Assembly: GCF_037975245.1 (NCBI RefSeq)
Contig: NC_092569.1
Span: 8,791,001 to 8,855,000 of the forward strand
Source: Apostichopus japonicus
Taxonomy: Eukaryota > Echinodermata > Holothuroidea > Aspidochirotida > Stichopodidae
Reading direction: 5' to 3'
DNA: 64,000 nt
Positions 1 to 14,700 of the stretch are shown here, piece by piece. A program made the translations under genes and the position numbers. Position 1 is the first letter of the stretch. Each line of letters starts with the position of its first letter. The notes under the pieces are model-generated. The model had not been told where the DNA came from and made no database searches. It saw only the letters and a program-made list of their open reading frames with translations.

Positions 1-1019
1 GATTTTCAATATTGACTTTCAATTCCACTGCCCATTTCCAACATAAACCCCAAAATCACAGATGTACTTGATGACAATAACGAGGCAGTCTAAAAAGGTT
101 TCCCTGAAAATTCAGCAAGGCCTAGGCAAGTATGGAAGTCTTGCCTAATTATGAATGTTTTCTGAAAATCAAGAGCATTTTTCAATGTATGGAGCATCTG
201 TTCAAAGCTATATCTGCAGTGATATGCATTCTTTGCAAGGGATGAGGGTGACTGAGGGTTTGCAAACATAACCAGTACTATAAAACAGCTTCTTTAGTTT
301 GTCTGACAATTTCAAAATACCAAATGAGTATAAAATAAAATACAATTGAAAATTAATTTCCGAGTAATTTATCATGTTATTAATATTTTGTTGCTGTTTT
401 CAAAAACTAAGAAAAATTAATAAAAAATGCATTTTTGCTTTTCCTTCATGTTTCTTAAATTAACTGACTTGACAAAGTAAATGATTTTAATATCAACTAC
501 TACTGTGATCCATTATTGACCAAAGTTACTACAACTACTAATTAAAGTAGAGACAATCATGGGGTGAGTGGCTTTGTAGTGGATCTGTTAATATACCGAG
601 GGTCTGAAGCTATTTAGGTGAAATCTGTTGATGTACCGAGGGTGTATCTAGAGTACATTACTATCATTAGATTCTAATATTAAACCATAATTTCATAGAA
701 AATCAGAAAACATAATATTTAAACGGTTTCATTTAATCTTGTAGGCCTAGAAGTAGGTCTCGAATCTCGTAATTTTTCTCGTAATTTAATCTCGTAGGTC
801 TAGAAGTAAACTGATAAAAAGACTTTATTGATTCTCCTCACAGCAAGAAATATATTTAAATAAAAATTTAATTCTGATGTGATTCAAGAATAAAGACTAT
901 CCTTCAAGGGTATACTTAGGGCTCCAATGAGGATTTCTCACATTGTAATCTACGTTCTCCCATCTGTATTTTTCTGTAAATCTGTAAATTTTAAATTAGC
1001 TACTTTTGTCTTCTCTTAC
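1..1019. other. RTEL1 intron sequence, no exon recognised
   Basis: AT-rich sequence downstream of the last visible RTEL1 exon. I looked on the minus strand for the next exon, leading to the harmonin-like domain, and found no convincing phase-0 acceptor with family-like residues. The remaining RTEL1 exons should lie outside the window. Confidence 0.6.
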
Positions 1020-1120
1020 CTCTGCTTGATGTAAGGCATCCAATAAATTAACTGCATTCTTTGAGGTAGAAGATCTGGACTGCTCATACATAACCATCAG
1101 CTGGCTTTGACTAACAAGAC
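1020..1120 (-). CDS. RTEL1: RTEL1 exon 25 (residues 814-847), last exon visible
   Basis: Encodes [17 protein letters not shown] and [12 protein letters not shown], aligning with vertebrate SLCVEYEQ...LLAALEHSE. Of two nearby acceptors (CTTGTTAG at 1113 and at 1121) only the upstream one in the transcript, giving an end at 1120, keeps the frame. The donor GTAAGAG is good. Confidence 0.83.
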
Positions 1121-1507
1121 CTAACAAGGGGAGACAAGGGTAAACATTCTAAGAATCCTTGATGCAATTTCAAATCCAAGCATATTTCATATAACATATT
1201 CTAAAGTCAATGAAAAGGAGGAAAGAAAGTTATGGCTCAACTCTGGGTTACAAGCCCAGCACTCTACCAACTCAGCTATACACATATATATGAATCTAAT
1301 ATAGTCTACCTATACATTAAACTACAGCAGTGTGCGGCAATCATCAGAACGTTGTCTGATGATCGACGCACACTGCAGGGGTGAAACTCAAGTACCAATG
1401 TTCATTCCGTAAGTTACTGTATATGTAGACTTTATTATGTACTTGCTCTACTTCTGTGTATTGAGCACTTTTGTAACAGGAAGTGAACATCTGAATCTTT
1501 ATATCTT

Positions 1508-1599
<92 letters not shown>

Positions 1600-1613
1600 T
1601 ATATATATATATA

Positions 1614-1652
<39 letters not shown>

Positions 1653-2670
1653 ATATATATATAAATATATATGAATAATGGTAAAACGGTTAAACAACTA
1701 TACTGCATTTAGAGAAAGGCTGGATCTTGAGTGGGTTACAATAATTAAGTAAATGATTGGAGGTAAAACAGCCAATGTTTGGTTTCTGCAGAACTTTCGA
1801 GCAAAACTAGCTCTTCTCCAGTGTATGATCTCTGATACAGTGGAATGATAGAGTATAATAGCATGCCTTCCACTACTGTAAACATCATACAGTACACATA
1901 AGCATGGTTATGCCATATACAGCAGATAGCATACCAACTGATAGAAACTCTTGAGTTTCAAGGCTAAAACCACCTGCCATTAAAAATGTCTCAATTGCGC
2001 GACTCTATTGTTATTTTGTACCATCAATGTTTCAAGACATCCTTAAAGACATAAATGACTATCACCTCTTTGCCTAGACTTATCACTTGTTCTATAGCAA
2101 ATGTTACTAACCTAGTTTATTTTTCATATCACAACAGAGCTAAAGTTGGTATTGTGCATAACCACTGAGGGCTATTTAATGCCACCGTATGCACAATTTT
2201 GGACAAGAAAGAGAACCACATGGAGAATTCCATAGTATTCTAATACTATTCCTTACTGAAGCACTGTAGGGTAGGCGTTTGAAACACAACCAACCGCTTG
2301 AAAGCATTCTAAAATATGGACTATTTAGTAGCACTGAGAACAATGGAGTTATGAGTCAGCATACTGGTTTGGGTTGATGTATCACATTAATACTAGTATT
2401 CAGCATGTACATTGTAATGGTAAATAAGGTAATTTAATACTAAATGCATAATATAGTTCATACTTCCATCTCTGTTCCTTTTCAGACTTGGCACATGGGA
2501 GTCTACTTCTCTACTAGCTCTGTTAATGGCTTGATTTACACTGACTCCTGCTGTAGATGTGCTTGCTCCATCCGAGGATACAAAAACATCCTGTTTATTC
2601 TCCACCTTGGGTTGTTTTACAATGGGTTGAGGTAACTGTGGGCAAAATAATAATGTTACATATATATATT

Positions 2671-2750
<80 letters not shown>

Positions 2751-5700
2751 GCATACAAAATTAATATCAACAGATGTACTTGAAGAATTCTACAACCAGC
2801 ACTGTTGTAGGGAGTTGCACTCATAGATGGTAGAGGGGCACATCTTAAAGATAGTGGACCACTTTGTAGTAGGGAGCAAAACTATCATTGAAATGAGAAA
2901 ACTTGAGGTTATACTGGCAGTTAAAAGTTCAATGGTGATTGAGGAGAAGATAGAAAATATAAATATGAATAAGACACTGCTAAATGTCAAGCTACTCTTC
3001 TGTCTGAATTGGTCCTTTTCAAACCTGTTCAAGCTATAGATCCACTGAAATTCAATCTATTGTTCTTACTGATAAAGCACCACGTGACAATGCTCACAAT
3101 ATAAATGAGTGTTACTTAGTGATCCAATTTTTTCCTGTCTACATGGACCTTCTAGCCCCTCCCCTTACTTTAATAGTCAGTCCATTGTTTCTACCCTTTA
3201 TAATACCTTACAAAAACCATAACATCATAATAAAACATTTAAAAAGAGTTTGGCAAAGTCAAGATGATGCTCCCTATGGAAAGCCCCTTCACCTCACTTG
3301 AAAAAAACTGTCATATCTATGCAAGTCACAATCTTGTTATAAAGAGTTACCGTTTTTTCCGCAAATTTAAAGAAACCAATGATGTCCTTGACGCACTGTC
3401 CAAATTCCTCGTACACTTTAACATATGGCTTGACCCAGGCTGGGAGTTGCTTCCTGGCTTCTGCATGTGTAAACCTGTACAAAATCACCATGATCAATAA
3501 CTCAAGAAGTGAAAGCAGCCTAACATACAAAATCCCCATGATCAATAACTCAAGAAGTCAAAGCAGCTTAAAATGCTTTGTACCATCACTTCAGGGCACT
3601 TGCAGGAATTGTTCCAATTTTAAAATGTAAGTAATATCTCACAAACATGTAACAAGTCAGATTGTAGATAATATTCATGCAAAGAGAGTTTTCTGTTTAA
3701 ACAGTTACTAGTGTTGACTATGTTGTTGTCCAATCCTGTCACAATTCTATCTTATTCTTTGAGTTTTTTTTATAGTTTACATGCTAGGATATTAAGAACT
3801 ACTCCTTCACTGTTACTTGTACATTGTATAATTAATAATTAAAGGTATCTTTAATGCATGTCTTTTATGAATCTAAAGCTGCACATTTTACCCCAAAATC
3901 AACCCTGCAATTTAACTTATATCAAACTTATCAATAACATGTGCATCTACTTAATGACAGTCGTACTTGTATTTACTATGAAAGCCTATCTTCAGTATGA
4001 CAAAATGGTAACCAATAGTAACATTTCACACATCTGAAGCTAAAACTGTGACTACAAACCACCAAATGATGACTGTCATTTGACTTTCTTTCATTGTGAG
4101 ATTCTTGTGAAATGGAATCTTTCCTGTAACTTGCGTGTGAAAACTGGGGAACTTAATGACCCTAAAAAAAAACAAATTGGCTGGCAGGTATTCAAATATC
4201 CTTTCTCCACAACAAAAGCGAAAGAATTTAAGGACTATATACTTTCCATACTTGGCTGAGTATTTTGCTATTTTATTCCACAATTTATGTAAAAACAAGG
4301 CTCTTTGAATTCACTAGTACTTTGATCTTTAAATTCATTCCTCCGAGGCTTCAATTAAACAAGATGAATATGGATTAAATTTAAGTACAACTTGGAATTT
4401 CCTTTGCTGCAAAATTGGCTCAAGGGTTCTATATTTGTATGAAGTAAATTTTAACTTAAGACAAGAAAATGCCAAATATGGATCATGACATTGCATGATA
4501 TTCATAGATCAAGTTGTTGAATAATATATAGTATTTTAAGAGTCAATTGAAGTTAAAAACATCATGAGCAAAGGATAAACTGACCATGGAGAGTGGTTTC
4601 TGAGGCATTGATGAAACCCTAAATCATAGTTTAAAGCAACAGTAATACGCACATTCAATGTTCTATGTTTACTGATTGACCAACTTGTAACACTGCTATT
4701 AAATTTGAATGAAGTAAGTATATATTTGTATAGAGAGCTAGTGATACCTTATCTTATCTGGAGCATAGCCTAGCTAATGCAAGGATTCTTACATTAAACT
4801 ATATTACCATTTATACCACTCTAGCAAAATTAACAAGTAAGCTCTCATGAGAAAGGTTTGGTAACTTTCTAAACTGATTTGACAGATAGGAAACAAAGAT
4901 AACCTTTGGATAGACATTTTGTAATCATGTTGGCAACAATAAGTCTGTAATGCATTTTACTTGATGAATAATGTGTAATTATACATTTAAAAAAAGGATA
5001 GGTTAATCTTAGAAGCAAACCCCTGCATGCTTTTCTCTAAACCAGTGCAAGAAGAAGTCATGCTGTCATGCATTAAGCTTGATGAATAATGTGTAATACT
5101 ACATTGAGAAAGGATTGGTTAATCTTAATAGCAATTAGCATGCATCTCTCTAACCCAGAGAGCTAACATGCTTGATGGGGATTCTTTTCTTAATTTTATA
5201 TCGAAACATTCAATGTAAACTGCACATATGGTTCTCTTGAACTTAATAATGTGAATGTTGGAAGTTAATTGTTTTAAATATTTTAATTATGTACATATGA
5301 TATGATAAACTCAGCAGGTACAGACATAGTCCTTGCATATTTGTTTCCCTGTAATTGATTGAATTGATTGTAAGACTCAATCTCAATATCTTAAAATTTT
5401 ACTCTGATATGACAAGACTGGAGAGGTTCCATTGGAGACACCAATGTTTCTTTTTTTCTTTGTAATATTAACTCCCTTATTCACAAAGGAAAATAGTGTT
5501 TCTACCAAAAGTTGCAATATCTGTGTCGAAATTCGAAATACAGAGAATATTGACAGCTAGGCAAACATTCCAAATGTATTAGGTTTCAATGATAGTAAAG
5601 ATTTGAAGAAAGTAGAGTTTTTATAGAACATCTACCACTCCAGGCAAGAATCAAGGGCTTAGACAGCCAAACTACTGTAACTTTCCATTGTAGTTTTAGT

Positions 5701-8700
5701 TAAGTTTATTTATTTCTACCATTCCAAAACATACCACAAAAAATCGCAGTTTCATTAACTATTTCCCATATGTGAAGAGATAAGACATGGTTTGGATTGT
5801 TTGCTCAGATAAATGTTGAGTAAAGGACAAGATATAGATAGGAATCTTCATTTTTCAGTGTGGGATAGTGTGTTTTTCATTTCCATATACTGTTCATGTC
5901 ACATTATGTAAAAGGTGAATGATATGAAATTTTAACAGAATTTACACACAGGAAGGTACCAATAGTTTGTAGGTAACTAGAAAATTGTTGTCATGATTTG
6001 CAGTGGTATCTTCAGGGTAAAATCTTGCAGTGGAATTCTATAAAGTAAGGAGATAATATCAAAAGCATTAACACTAACTGACCACTGAGATCACAGAATA
6101 TTAATATGCAAAACCATTTGCAAAATGATAACAATGTAAAATGAGCGAGTCAATGTAGAGGAATGGATTTCAAACCTCCAGTCACAGAGGAGTATTGCTC
6201 CATAGTCCTCCTTGTGACGTATCACCCTTCCCACAGCCTGGTTCACAGCTCGGGACGCCTGCTGACGATACCATTCATGACCACTCAAACCAACCTGTGA
6301 AGCAAAACAAACAAACCTTGCTTACAATGTTAATATCTCATTTCCAACAATAAATATTGAATTATTTGCAAACAAAGCAGAGCAACTGTGGGCCAGAAAC
6401 TAATAATTGCTCATCATGTGATGTAAAGAAAATGAACAAATGTATGATTTAAATGAATAGAAATATTTACCGAGGGGCATGGTTGTTACTTAAACACGGT
6501 TATAGGGCAGGGTCAAGGAAATGTAACATTGGGTTGAAATTGGAAATGTAGAGAATATGGTCAAATATGGTATGGCTAGATAGTTAAAGAGTTATCTTTT
6601 ACCACTATGCTTGCAGAACAAAAAAACATAATAATTTAATAAAAAGTTATAACAAATGCCAATTTGCCCTTGTGTTATGCCAAAAAATTCTCGAATTCTG
6701 GGAATATTTTTAAAACTAAATTTGTCCTCTAGTACAAAGATGACTTAGAAAGATGACTTGCACAACCTAGTAGTCATGATCAATATTATGGATACCACAG
6801 GAATAATTCCCCTTCAATGTCTATAACTTGTCAATTAGCAGTAAATGCTAATTACCTCATTTGTCCCTCCGTTACCTGTCCTTCCGTTACTAAAAAAATG
6901 CATTTTTTTTTATTTCTCAGTCATTCAATGCTGGAAAAATTACCATCGGAATTGTCCCTCTGTTTACTGTCCAATATCAACTGTAGATTTGACAGTTGAT
7001 GCCTGTTCATCTAATTTTCCCTTGGTGTATGTGAAGCAATGCACCAGCCAACACCTGATATAAGTTACATGGTCAGTGTAACTTAAGAACAGTGAATTTG
7101 ACGTCTTAAAAGAAAAGGTGTGAAAACACATGTTCATTTGGTGTCCCTCCGTTACCGTGATGTTTGTCATGCCATATTTTTCCTACAGTAACAGCAACAA
7201 GAATTAAATTGATGGGTATGAAGCAAGTAACTACCTGTCTAGATAACCACACAAGAAATTGCAAAATACTCCCCAAACTAAAGCAAAAAGAAACAAAATG
7301 TGTAAGGAATACAGTCCAATGTCCCTCCGTTACCGCTTGACCTTGCCCTATATCTCTCAACAACTTGGAGGTAAACTTGTACTCTTCTCAATAAATGAGC
7401 AGATAAATAAGAGAATAATCAACAGAAAACCAACAGAATGTAGACAGGATGCTAATTATTGTCTATCAATATTATACCAATCTGTCACGTTCATATTTTG
7501 AATCACATAATGATCCTATAGATTAGTAAATAAGTTGTGCTTTATTAAATTCCCCAGCAGGAAATTGAACGTTTGCGGAAAACGTTACTGAGTAAAATAT
7601 AAATAGGTACAGACAGATGAAATGGTAAGAGATAAAACTCAGCTCAAATTATATAAAACATAGCTGAAAGTTTTATACAGCTTGGCAGATGTGAACACAC
7701 TTTGCATGTTAATTTAACCCAAGTAAAAAAAAGTACATTTTCAAAATGGTTGATTACCTGAACTTTTAACTGCTGCCTGATCACAATTTGGTGTAATTAT
7801 TTCAATTAGACTGACTACGATGCAATTAATCAACATTAGAGTTCATAGCAGAAATTAACCCACTGATGATAACCAAATATTGATTGAGTCAAATGGTTAC
7901 AAAATCAGTGTTATCTTTTACTTTCTGAAAAGTTTTTCAAATTCAGGTTATGAGGAATTGAAACTTTCATGGTGTACTTTAAAAACCTGAGAAGAACCAA
8001 GAAAACATTACTCAGTAGGTTGAATAAATCTCAATCATAGTTTCACATCTGACAATAAAATATCTGTTATATAATTCTGTTGTTGGTGTAAACTTTCAGG
8101 AGTTACGTACTAATTAGGTTCTTAAATTGCATATCAAATCAGCTGACAAATCCCTTTCATATTTGTTAATGTAGTCTGAGAGCTCTATATAATATTCTTT
8201 ACATGCACTGTGAAATATTTTGACAACCTACAGTCATTTGATATAAATCACAAAACAAACTGCTAATTTGAGACCAATTGAGATAACGTTTTAACCCCGT
8301 TTTAACAGAACTGAATTTGACCAAACTATGTTTCATCAAAAGAAATCATACCATTGAAGATTTCAAAGATTTATTGTAGCTTTAATTTGGGGTTTTCACC
8401 ATTGAAAGGTTTTCAGACTTTACACCTGTTGACCTCTTTGACCTCTACCAAATTCAATCATTAGGCATTTATCTACCAAGTATGACATTGATTCAACTTG
8501 TAGTTGATGAGATATCATGTTTAGAAGCTGTTTTGACTATTTACCATTAAGCCCCACCAACTCATGCATATTAATGAGGTCAAATTATTGTTGCAAAGAG
8601 CATATACTTTCTACGTATATCGTAACATCACCATACCAAATATGAATTAAATCAAACATACGGCTGAAGAGATAATGCCAATATGAATTTTACGTTAAGC

Positions 8701-11700
8701 CCGCCCACTCATCAATATGCATGAGATGGAAACCACAAACGATAGAGCACATCTGTACATCATGGGGCACCTACCAAGCATGAATCAACTTGTGCTTCTT
8801 GAGATAACATGTTTTACAAGATGGCTGTCGCATACACCTACACACAAACCACAATGATTGCAAAGGTTACAAAGACCCAACCAAAAATGACATAGTTTTG
8901 AACTTGTCTGCTTAGACCTAGTTATTTGATAAATATTCTAGAATGGTGCTCGGGTAACAATACTACACTACTTAATTGAACCATTAAATAACCGCCACTT
9001 AAGACTAATTAGGGTTCAAGGAGAGACTTATTGTGATCAATAGCAATCTTATTGCAAACAATGCTTGGAAGATTACTTCATGGTAAATATGGCAACCCAG
9101 GCTAACATGAACCAGCTGTATAGCATGAACACCCAATACAATTAGGAAAGGTCAAATTATAGAGATTGTGAGGCAAAGAGACATGGAACAGTTTAATGAA
9201 TGATGGTGACATAAACAGGTAGATTACTTCATGGTAAATATGGCAACCCAGGCTAACATGAACCAGCTGTATAGCATGAACACCCAGTACAATTAGGAAA
9301 GGTCAAATTATAGAGATTGTGAGGCAAAGAGACATGGAACAGTTTAATGAAAGATGGTGACATAAACAGGTAGATTACTTCATGGTAAATATGGCAACCC
9401 AGGCTAAAATGAACCAGCTGTATGGCATGAACACCCAGTACAATTAGGAGAGGTCAAATTACAGAGATTGTGAGGCAAAGAGACATGGAACAGTTTAATG
9501 AATGATGGTGACATAAACAGGTAGATTACTTGGTAAATATGGCAACCCAGGCTAACATGAACCAGTTGTATAGCATGAACACCCAGTACAATTAGGAAAG
9601 GTCAAATTACAGAGATTGTGAGGCAAAGAGACATGGAACAGTTTAATGAATGATGGTGACATAAACAGGTAGATTACTTCATGGTAAATGTGGCAACCCA
9701 GGCTAAAATGAACCAGCTGTATAGCATGAACACCCAGTACAATTAGGAAAGGTCAAATTATAGAGATTGTGAGGCAAAGAGACATGGAACAGCTTAATGA
9801 ATGATGGTGACATAAACAGGTAGATTACTTGATAAATATGGCAACCCAGGCTAACATGAACCAGTTGTATAGCATGAACACCCAGTACAATTAGGAGAGG
9901 TCAAATTATAGAGATTGTGAGGCAAAGAGACATGGAACAGTTTAATGAATGATGGTGACATAAACAGGTAGATTACTTCATGGTAAATATGGCAACCCAG
10001 GCTAAAATGAACCAGCTGAATAGCATGAACACCCAGTACAATTAGGAAAGGTCAAATTATAGAGATTGTGAGGCAAAGAGACATGGAACAGTTTAATGAA
10101 TGATGGTGACATAAACAGGTAGATTACTTCATGGTAAATATGGCAACCCAGGCTAACATGAACCAGCTGTATAGCATGAACACCCAGTACAATTAGGAAA
10201 GGTCAAATTATAGAGATTGTAAGGCAAAGAGACATGGAACAGTTTAATGAATGATGGTGACATAAACAGGTAGATTACTTGATAAATATGGCAACCCAGG
10301 CTAACATGAACCAGTTGTATAGCATGAACACCCAGTACAATTAGGAAAGGTCAAATTACAGAGATTGTGAGGCAAAGAGACATGGAACAGTTTAATGAAT
10401 GATGGTGACATAAACAGGTAGATTACTTCATGGTAAATATGGCAACCCAGGCTAAAATGAACCAGCTGTATAGCATGAACACCCAGTACAATTAGGAGAG
10501 GTCAAATTACAGAGATTGTGAGGCAAAGAGACATGGAACAGTTTAATGAATGATGGTGACATAAACAGGTAGATTACTTCATGGTAAATATGGCAACCCA
10601 GGCTAAAATGAACCAGCTGTATAGCATGAACACCCAGTACAATTAGGAAAGGTCAAATTACAGAGATTGTGAGGCAAAGAGACATGGAACAGTTTAATGA
10701 ATGATGGTGACATAAACAGGTAGATTACTTCATGGTAAATATGGCAACCCAGGCTAAAATGAACCAGCTGTATAGCATGAACACCCAGTACAATTAGGAG
10801 AGGTCAAATTACAGAGATTGTGAGGCAAAGAGACATGGAACAGTTTAATGAATGATGGTGACATAAACAGGTAGATTACTTCATGGTAAATATGGCAACC
10901 CAGGCTAAAATGAACCAGCTGTATAGCATGAACACCCAGTACAATTAGGAAAGGTCAAATTATAGAGATTGTGAGGCAAAGAGACATGGAACAGTTTAAT
11001 GAAAGATGGTGACATAAACAGGTAGATTACTTCATGGTAAATATGGCAACCCAGGCTAAAATGAACCAGCTGTATAGCATGAACACCCAGTACAATTAGG
11101 AGAGGTCAAATTACAGAGATTGAGAGGCAAAGAGATATAGAACAATTTAATGAATGATGGCTACATAAACAAAAGTTGAAGGTTTTACAGTCTTGTATGA
11201 GGCTAATGCCTCCTCACACGACTTTACAACTTAACCCCTGGTCATTGGTTACTTGTCACACCCACACACCAAAGTGTGCACAATTCAATCAATCTCTCCT
11301 GGGGCACCACAGTGCACCACAACCACGTGTCCCCCGGGGGACTTCCCATAGGGTGCAGCCACAAACCGGTGCTCGCAACTATATTTACAAGTTACCTCGC
11401 AGGTCCCCATTTATACACCTGGGTGAAGAGAGGCAATGGAGATAAAACGCCTTGCCCAAGGACACAACGCAATGATCTGGCCAGGGCTCGAACCTGTAAT
11501 CATTAGATCACAAGTCCACTGCCTTAACCACTTGACCACAACGCCCTCCAACAGGTAGATTTCTTGGTAAATATGGCAACCCAGGCTAACATGAACCAGC
11601 TGTATAGCATGAACACCCAATAGGACATAAACAGTTTCTAGTCATACCACTAAATTATTACCTACCTCTTACTATTTACAAATGTATTAGATATGGAGAT

Positions 11701-14700
11701 ACTTTAATTTCTGCTTTTGTTCCAAACATAACACCATGTAAATACTTTGATACATACAGAACATAAGAAAACTACTGATTAAAAGGTTTACAGACATCTA
11801 TACGCAAGAATGGTGTGCCAAAGGTAATAGTTATGACCAATGTTAAAGTTTACTGTATCTTTTAAAAGAATCTTAAGTTTGGAAAATATCGAATTAGTCT
11901 TCTGTTCTGTAACAGGCTTAATTTTGTAGGCTGCATTGTAGCAGCAGTACAATACCAACCATCAGTGGTACGTATAAGAATATTGCTCTCATGACCTGTA
12001 CCCTTTGTAATCAGGAAGAATTTGGAGATGTCAGTCATTTTCTCAAGTAAGAACAAATATCTTGCCCCTTATTTCTGTAGGCACCCAAACACTTTGAAAA
12101 TGGATAAATTTGATTTACAGGTAAGTACAAAAACTATACTCAAGGTGAGTTTACTTTGTAGAGAAATTCTTAAGAGGTTTTAGATCTAGTTTTTTCTCTG
12201 TTACGAGTTGGTGCCCATTTTAGAAATGGCTCCAAATCTGTTAGTTTTGAATATTAAGGTTGTTGCTGTTTCTTACCTGGGTTTGCTTTAATACTTTTTT
12301 TTATTTATTATTACTTTTGTGTTTTGTATTATTTTGGTACAGGTAAGTTGTTGTAATCTCTAAATGTATATTTCACCAGCCTCTTGTTCCCCACATTAAG
12401 AAAGTATAGAGAAATAAACTAAGACTGAAGCCAAAAACTGACACTAACTTGGAATATCCAAAAGCATTAATAAAACAAAGAAAGATTAGAATTAAAATCA
12501 AGAGTAATGACGTCTAATAGGTTATGATAGAATCCACATATTAGAATTAGAGTGTTTTTACATATATAATCACACTGAATAATATGTAGATCAGATACAA
12601 CTTTAATAAGGCCAGGCACAGTACAGTGGACATTCTCCAATCTTCAAAAATAAATAAAAAACACTTCTTTGAGTTCAGAAACTGTTGATAAATAATCTTT
12701 GGCTGGTTTGAAGGTTCATGGTTCTTGGATGCACCCCGGTTTGAATGTGTTTTTGCTTCTCAGCACCAAATTTGAAAACATTGTGCCTGGTTTGTAAATA
12801 TTCAGCGTCTGGTCTTAAAATTGTAATGAATAATGAACGCTAAGAAGTACAGCTAAAACCTGTCGACATTTTGAACATCCATACAAACATAGACTAAACT
12901 ATTCACACTTTTTGCAGTTCATCGCAATTGCAACCAAAGTGTCTACAATTACAACCTTCTTTTCCAACTTTTGTGATCAGTTCGTTGTACTCATATGTAG
13001 TATCACGTAAGGGCTCGTACAGCAGTAATTACTGTTTTATGAATAGGCATAGGCTATGAATTACTGCTGGTAACTTATTTAATCACCTCGCAAAATCATA
13101 GTGTAGTTATGCAGCCTACATTTGACTCTAGTCAAATGGTAAGATGATATTTCTTCATTGTCCATTCTATGTACTGTAGTCTTATACAAACAGTCATGTA
13201 CAGGGGTATTGCAAAACTATTTGACCATTTATGAAATAGCACTCGGAAAACCATAGTGTGAATTTCAAGTGGTTTGGCTGCTACCAAAAGTGCAAAAGTG
13301 CCGCTTGGATCTCCGCCCAGTTTGACAAAAAAGCTGGCTAGAACCCTGCAGTTTGACAGCTTTTTGTGAGTTTACATATAATATCTGGTATGTTACCTTG
13401 CATGAAACAACAAGTGTTCAGTTTGAAAATTATGGACTGCTTGGGTTGATGTCTTGAAGAATATAGTGTTTGCATGTTCCCAATCCAACCAATGTGAAGA
13501 TAATAATAGCTACATTGGGGTTATCAAGACACAAAAGTTTTCAAACACAGAGAAAAAGTAACTTTTTGACATCCCAACTTGTTTGAAGCGGCTAACGTAA
13601 CAAACTGCAACCAACAGAGATGTAATTTATGTAGAATTACCTGACATTTACGTTTGATTTCATCCAAATACTGCATCTTCAGCTTGACTTTAGGGTCCAT
13701 CTGAGGAGGGAAGGGTAGCCCTGTAATGACCACAGCTCTACCATTCATGTCAGCAAAATCCAATCCTTCAGATACCTGTTACAACACAGAGAAAGAAGAT
13801 GACCGAAAGATATGTAGATTTAACAAATATTCTTATCGAAGCACAAAAAGCAAAGGAGGAAATAAAAAGTGCACTTTCCTAAACCAGAATAAATTTCCAA
13901 TCAGATTCAAACCAAGTGATTATTTTCTTTCAAGAATCTTTTGACAGAAATTTTCAAACTTTTTGACGGGGAGTTTAGTCTCAGAGTTACATGAATTCAC
14001 ACAAGTCCAGTGAAATCTACACATATTTGCAGAAAAAATAGTCCTGAAAGGGTGCATAGGTTGACAGCATTTTACAGTTTGTGTAGTAAAAGAGAATTTA
14101 AAGAGAATATTAAAGATAATTCTATATTAAAACAAAGCGCAAGTCTGGAAACCTTGGAAACTCTCTAAATTCAAAGGAAAACTTTGATGAACTCAGCATT
14201 GGCATGTCGATCCATCTTTAATGGGTACAAGATCTTCTGTGGAGGTGAAAGGTCATTTGAGGTCAACAGTTGTCAATGTCTGACACTTTGTAAACATGAC
14301 AACTTCAAAAGTAAAGCTTAGATGAAGTTCATACTTGGTATCTTGATTCAACTTCTTGCATACAAGGAGCCTCTGCATTTTATGGTGGTCAAAGGCCAAT
14401 CCAGGTCAAAGTCTGAAACCACTTTACACCCTATAACTTCAACAGCAAAGCTTGAATGGTTCTTCAAGCTCAGTATGTGGATCCACCTTTATTAATACTA
14501 TTATACAAGAAACTTCTGCATTTTCATAGAAGTCATTTGATGTCACTAGAAGTAGTCTGAATACCTTGAAAACCATTTAACTTCAAAAGTGAAGCTTGGA
14601 TGAATGGCATAGTTGGTATGGGGATCCACCATTTTAGGAAGAAGGACCTAGTGTTCTTCAGAAAAATCAAAGGTCAGTTGAGCTCAAAGTATGGAAAGTC

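Noticed and set aside
1344-1708. Ile-Tyr repeat proteins
   Set aside because: Translation of a TA microsatellite on both strands.
11176-11620. Short open frames around 11.2-11.6 kb
   Set aside because: They lie within the SINE-like insertion and have no protein similarity that I recognise.
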